Assembly: GCA_028290385.1 (NCBI GenBank)
Contig: JAQGJZ010000096.1
Coordinates: 1-6,641, forward strand
DNA length: 6,641 nt
Source of the DNA: Enterovirga sp.
GTDB lineage: Bacteria; Pseudomonadota; Alphaproteobacteria; Rhizobiales; Beijerinckiaceae
Direction: 5' to 3'
In this document: in pieces, positions 4,965 to 6,641 of the stretch
Numbering within the stretch: the stretch's first letter is position 1
How the letters are laid out: every line of letters starts with the position of its first letter
The notes under the pieces: model-generated
What the model was told of the DNA's origin: nothing
What the model saw: only the letters and a program-made list of their open reading frames with translations
Database searches by the model: none
Position numbers and translations under genes: made by a program

Positions 4965-6245
4965 GTGGCGCGCATCCTCATCTACGGGATGAACTACGCG
5001 CCGGAGCCGGTCGGCGTCGGGCGCTATTCGGGCGAGCTCGGCGCCTATCTCGCGGCCTCCGGCCACGTCGTAACCGTCGTGACGGCCCCGCCGCACTACC
5101 CCGACTGGAAAGTCACGCCGCCGTTCCGGGCCTACCGCTACGCAGTGTCGGATGAGGCCGGGCAGCGGGTGCTGCGCTGTCCGATCCTGGTGCGGCGCCA
5201 GATCGCCGGGCTTTCGCGCCTCCTCGCCCCGATAAGCTTCGCCCTGTCCTCGGCCCCCGTCGCCGTTTGGGAAGCATGGCGCAGGCGGCCGGACACGGTT
5301 CTGTGCGTCGAGCCCACCTTTCTGTCCGCCCCCTTCGGGCTGCTGCTGGCGAGGCTCGTCGGGGCGAGGGCCGTCCTGCACGTTCAGGACCTCGAGATCG
5401 ATGCTGCATTCGCGGTCGGCCACCTCCGGGGAGAGCGCCTCCGGAGATGGGCGGAGCGCATCGAGCGTGCGGTGCTGCGGCGGTTCGATCTCGTGATCGC
5501 CATTTCGCTGAAGATGCAGGGCAGACTTCAGGCAAAAGGTGTTCGGACGGACCGGCTCGTGCTGCTGCGGAACTGGGTCGACCTAGACCAGATCCAGCCG
5601 CTCGGGCGGGCGAGCCGGTATCGCGCGGAGCTCGGGCTCCCGAAGGGCGCGTTCGTCGTGCTCTATGCGGGCAGCATCGGGTCGAAGCAGGCCCTGGGTG
5701 TCGTGCTCGAGGCGGCATCCGACCTCGTGGACGAGCCCGGTGCCGTGTTCGTCATCGCGGGCGACGGGCCGGAAAAGCCGAAGCTCACGGCGCGCTACGG
5801 CGCTCTGCCCAATGTCAGGTTCCTGCCGCTGCAGCCCGAGGAGCGGCTGAACGAACTCCTCAACCTCGCCGATCTCCACGTGCTGCCGCAGCTCGGCGGC
5901 GTCGCCGATCTGGTCCTGCCCTCGAAGCTCGGAGGCATGCTGGCGAGCGGAAAGCGGATCCTCGTCACGGCAGACCGCGGCACCGAGCTGCACGACTTCC
6001 TGGACGACGTCGCCACCGTGGTCCCGGCCGGGGACAGCGCCGCGATGGCGCGCGCGATCAGGACATTGCTGCACCAGGACCGCGACCCCGGCCCCGCCGG
6101 CCGCGCGAAGGCAGCCGCTTCGCTTTCCCGCGAGGCCTGCCTTGCGGCATTCGAGCGGCTCCTCTCCCGCAGACCGGGACCTCGGCCGGCACCGGCCACC
6201 GACCCGGTCAGCGCTCGCGGCCTGCCTGGCCCACCGTCTCCCTGA
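4965..6245 (+). CDS. WcaI-family GT-B glycosyltransferase (polysaccharide biosynthesis)
   Basis: A 426-residue family 4 glycosyltransferase resembling WcaI, the colanic acid biosynthesis enzyme. It would transfer a sugar from a nucleotide donor to a lipid-linked intermediate on the cytoplasmic side. The N-terminal Rossmann domain starts at once with ILIYGMNYAPEPVGVGRYSGE (4-24) and has TAPPHYPDW (40-48) and HVQDLEIDAAF (139-149). The C-terminal donor domain begins near 228 with LYAGSIGSKQ (233-242), then IAGDGPEKPKL and the nucleotide-binding DLVLPSKLGGMLASGK (315-330). The start is a GTG at 4965, with GAGG (4956-4959) five bases before it, overlapping the stop of the phosphatase gene; the only nearby ATG (4989) would cut into the first strand. 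The last 25 residues are Pro/Arg-rich, outside the fold, and partly encoded where the convergent HlyD gene overlaps. Donor and acceptor sugars are unknown, so no symbol is assigned. Confidence 0.9.
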   Translation: MARILIYGMNYAPEPVGVGRYSGELGAYLAASGHVVTVVTAPPHYPDWKVTPPFRAYRYAVSDEAGQRVLRCPILVRRQIAGLSRLLAPISFALSSAPVAVWEAWRRRPDTVLCVEPTFLSAPFGLLLARLVGARAVLHVQDLEIDAAFAVGHLRGERLRRWAERIERAVLRRFDLVIAISLKMQGRLQAKGVRTDRLVLLRNWVDLDQIQPLGRASRYRAELGLPKGAFVVLYAGSIGSKQALGVVLEAASDLVDEPGAVFVIAGDGPEKPKLTARYGALPNVRFLPLQPEERLNELLNLADLHVLPQLGGVADLVLPSKLGGMLASGKRILVTADRGTELHDFLDDVATVVPAGDSAAMARAIRTLLHQDRDPGPAGRAKAAASLSREACLAAFERLLSRRPGPRPAPATDPVSARGLPGPPSP

Positions 6246-6641
6246 CGGGGGAGAGAAGATAGTCGATCACGCGGCGCGATCCCGTCCGGATCTCGACAAC
6301 CGCGGTCATGCCCGGCGTCACGGGGATGTCGCCGGCCTCGGCCGCGATGGTCGTCCGGGCGAGTTCCACCGTCACCGGAAACACCAGGTTCTGCGTCCGG
6401 GGCGTGCCGGACACGGCAGAAACGCCCCCGCCTCGACTAAGGGACACCGCATCCGTCGCCCCACCAGCGTCGCGCTCGTCAACGGCATCGCGCGAAATCC
6501 GGACCACGCGGCCTTCAAGCGTTCCGTACCGGGTGAACGGGAATGCATCGACCTTGATCGTCGCGTCCTGGCCGGGGCTGACGAAGCCGACATCCTTGTT
6601 CTGGACGAGCGCTTCGATCTCGATGGGGCCGTCGGCCGGCA
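6208..6641 (-). CDS. HlyD-family type I secretion membrane-fusion protein, C-terminal part only
   Basis: The 3' end of a minus-strand gene that enters from the right edge; the frame is open from 6639, giving 143 residues before the stop at 6208-6210. HlyD/PrsE-type proteins bridge an inner-membrane ABC exporter to an outer-membrane channel and help secrete proteins such as RTX toxins, proteases or glycanases. The visible part holds the typical periplasmic beta-barrel sequence (IEALVQNKDVGFVSPGQDATIKVDAFP, split here as VQNKDVGFV, PGQDATIKVDAFPFTRYGTL and EGRVVRIS), and the classic ending with TPGMTAVVEIRTGSR, then VIDYLLSPVRE and a short charged tail. A GTG at 6507 inside it is not a start. 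It converges on the glycosyltransferase gene and overlaps it by 38 bases. In rhizobia, PrsD/PrsE exports glycanases that trim exopolysaccharide, so a link to the neighbouring cluster is possible but unproven. Confidence 0.9.
   Translation of the reverse strand, partial: PADGPIEIEALVQNKDVGFVSPGQDATIKVDAFPFTRYGTLEGRVVRISRDAVDERDAGGATDAVSLSRGGGVSAVSGTPRTQNLVFPVTVELARTTIAAEAGDIPVTPGMTAVVEIRTGSRRVIDYLLSPVRETVGQAGRER

Noticed and set aside
4124..4981. A minus-strand ORF of 285 codons
   Set aside because: It is antisense to the metallophosphoesterase gene, whose complete metal-binding motifs identify the true frame.

Overview
The window is GC-rich (about 70% by eye), densely coded alphaproteobacterial DNA. 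A Rhizobiales genome of the Methylobacterium/Microvirga kind is the best guess. This rests on the base composition, the small DUF6894-like proteins, an EcfG-like (alphaproteobacterial general stress sigma factor) promoter match, and a WcaI-type glycosyltransferase beside an O-antigen-ligase-like polymerase. The genus is inference; nothing here proves it.

Left part (1-1640): the 3' end of a selO (ydiU) protein adenylyltransferase gene on the + strand is followed by a small DUF6894-like gene (+). This converges, 6 bases apart, on a second, divergent DUF6894-like gene (-). Next comes a two-gene minus-strand operon for very hydrophilic, glycine- and glutamine-rich small proteins (87 and 96 residues). 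They look like hydrophilin-type stress proteins and lie behind a near-consensus EcfG-type promoter.

Middle and right part (1838-6245): a plus-strand three-gene cluster for surface polysaccharide. It encodes a 742-residue polytopic O-antigen ligase/polymerase-like protein with a large extracytoplasmic C-terminal domain, a PPP-type metallophosphoesterase, and a WcaI-family GT-B glycosyltransferase. The last two genes are separated by only 7 bases. The glycosyltransferase would add sugars to a lipid-linked repeat unit in the cytoplasm, and the Wzy/WaaL-like protein would polymerise or ligate it on the periplasmic side. The phosphatase's role is unknown.

Right edge (6208-6641): the C-terminal part of a type I secretion membrane-fusion protein (HlyD family) on the minus strand. 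Its 3' end overlaps the glycosyltransferase gene tail-to-tail by 38 bases.

I see no tRNA, rRNA, insertion sequence, CRISPR array or phage gene. No stretch over 300 bases lacks a gene. The longest gap (1639-1837) is the divergent promoter region between the hydrophilic-protein operon and the polysaccharide genes. The window mostly holds known families; the least explained items are the hydrophilic pair, its promoter, and the polymerase's C-terminal domain.
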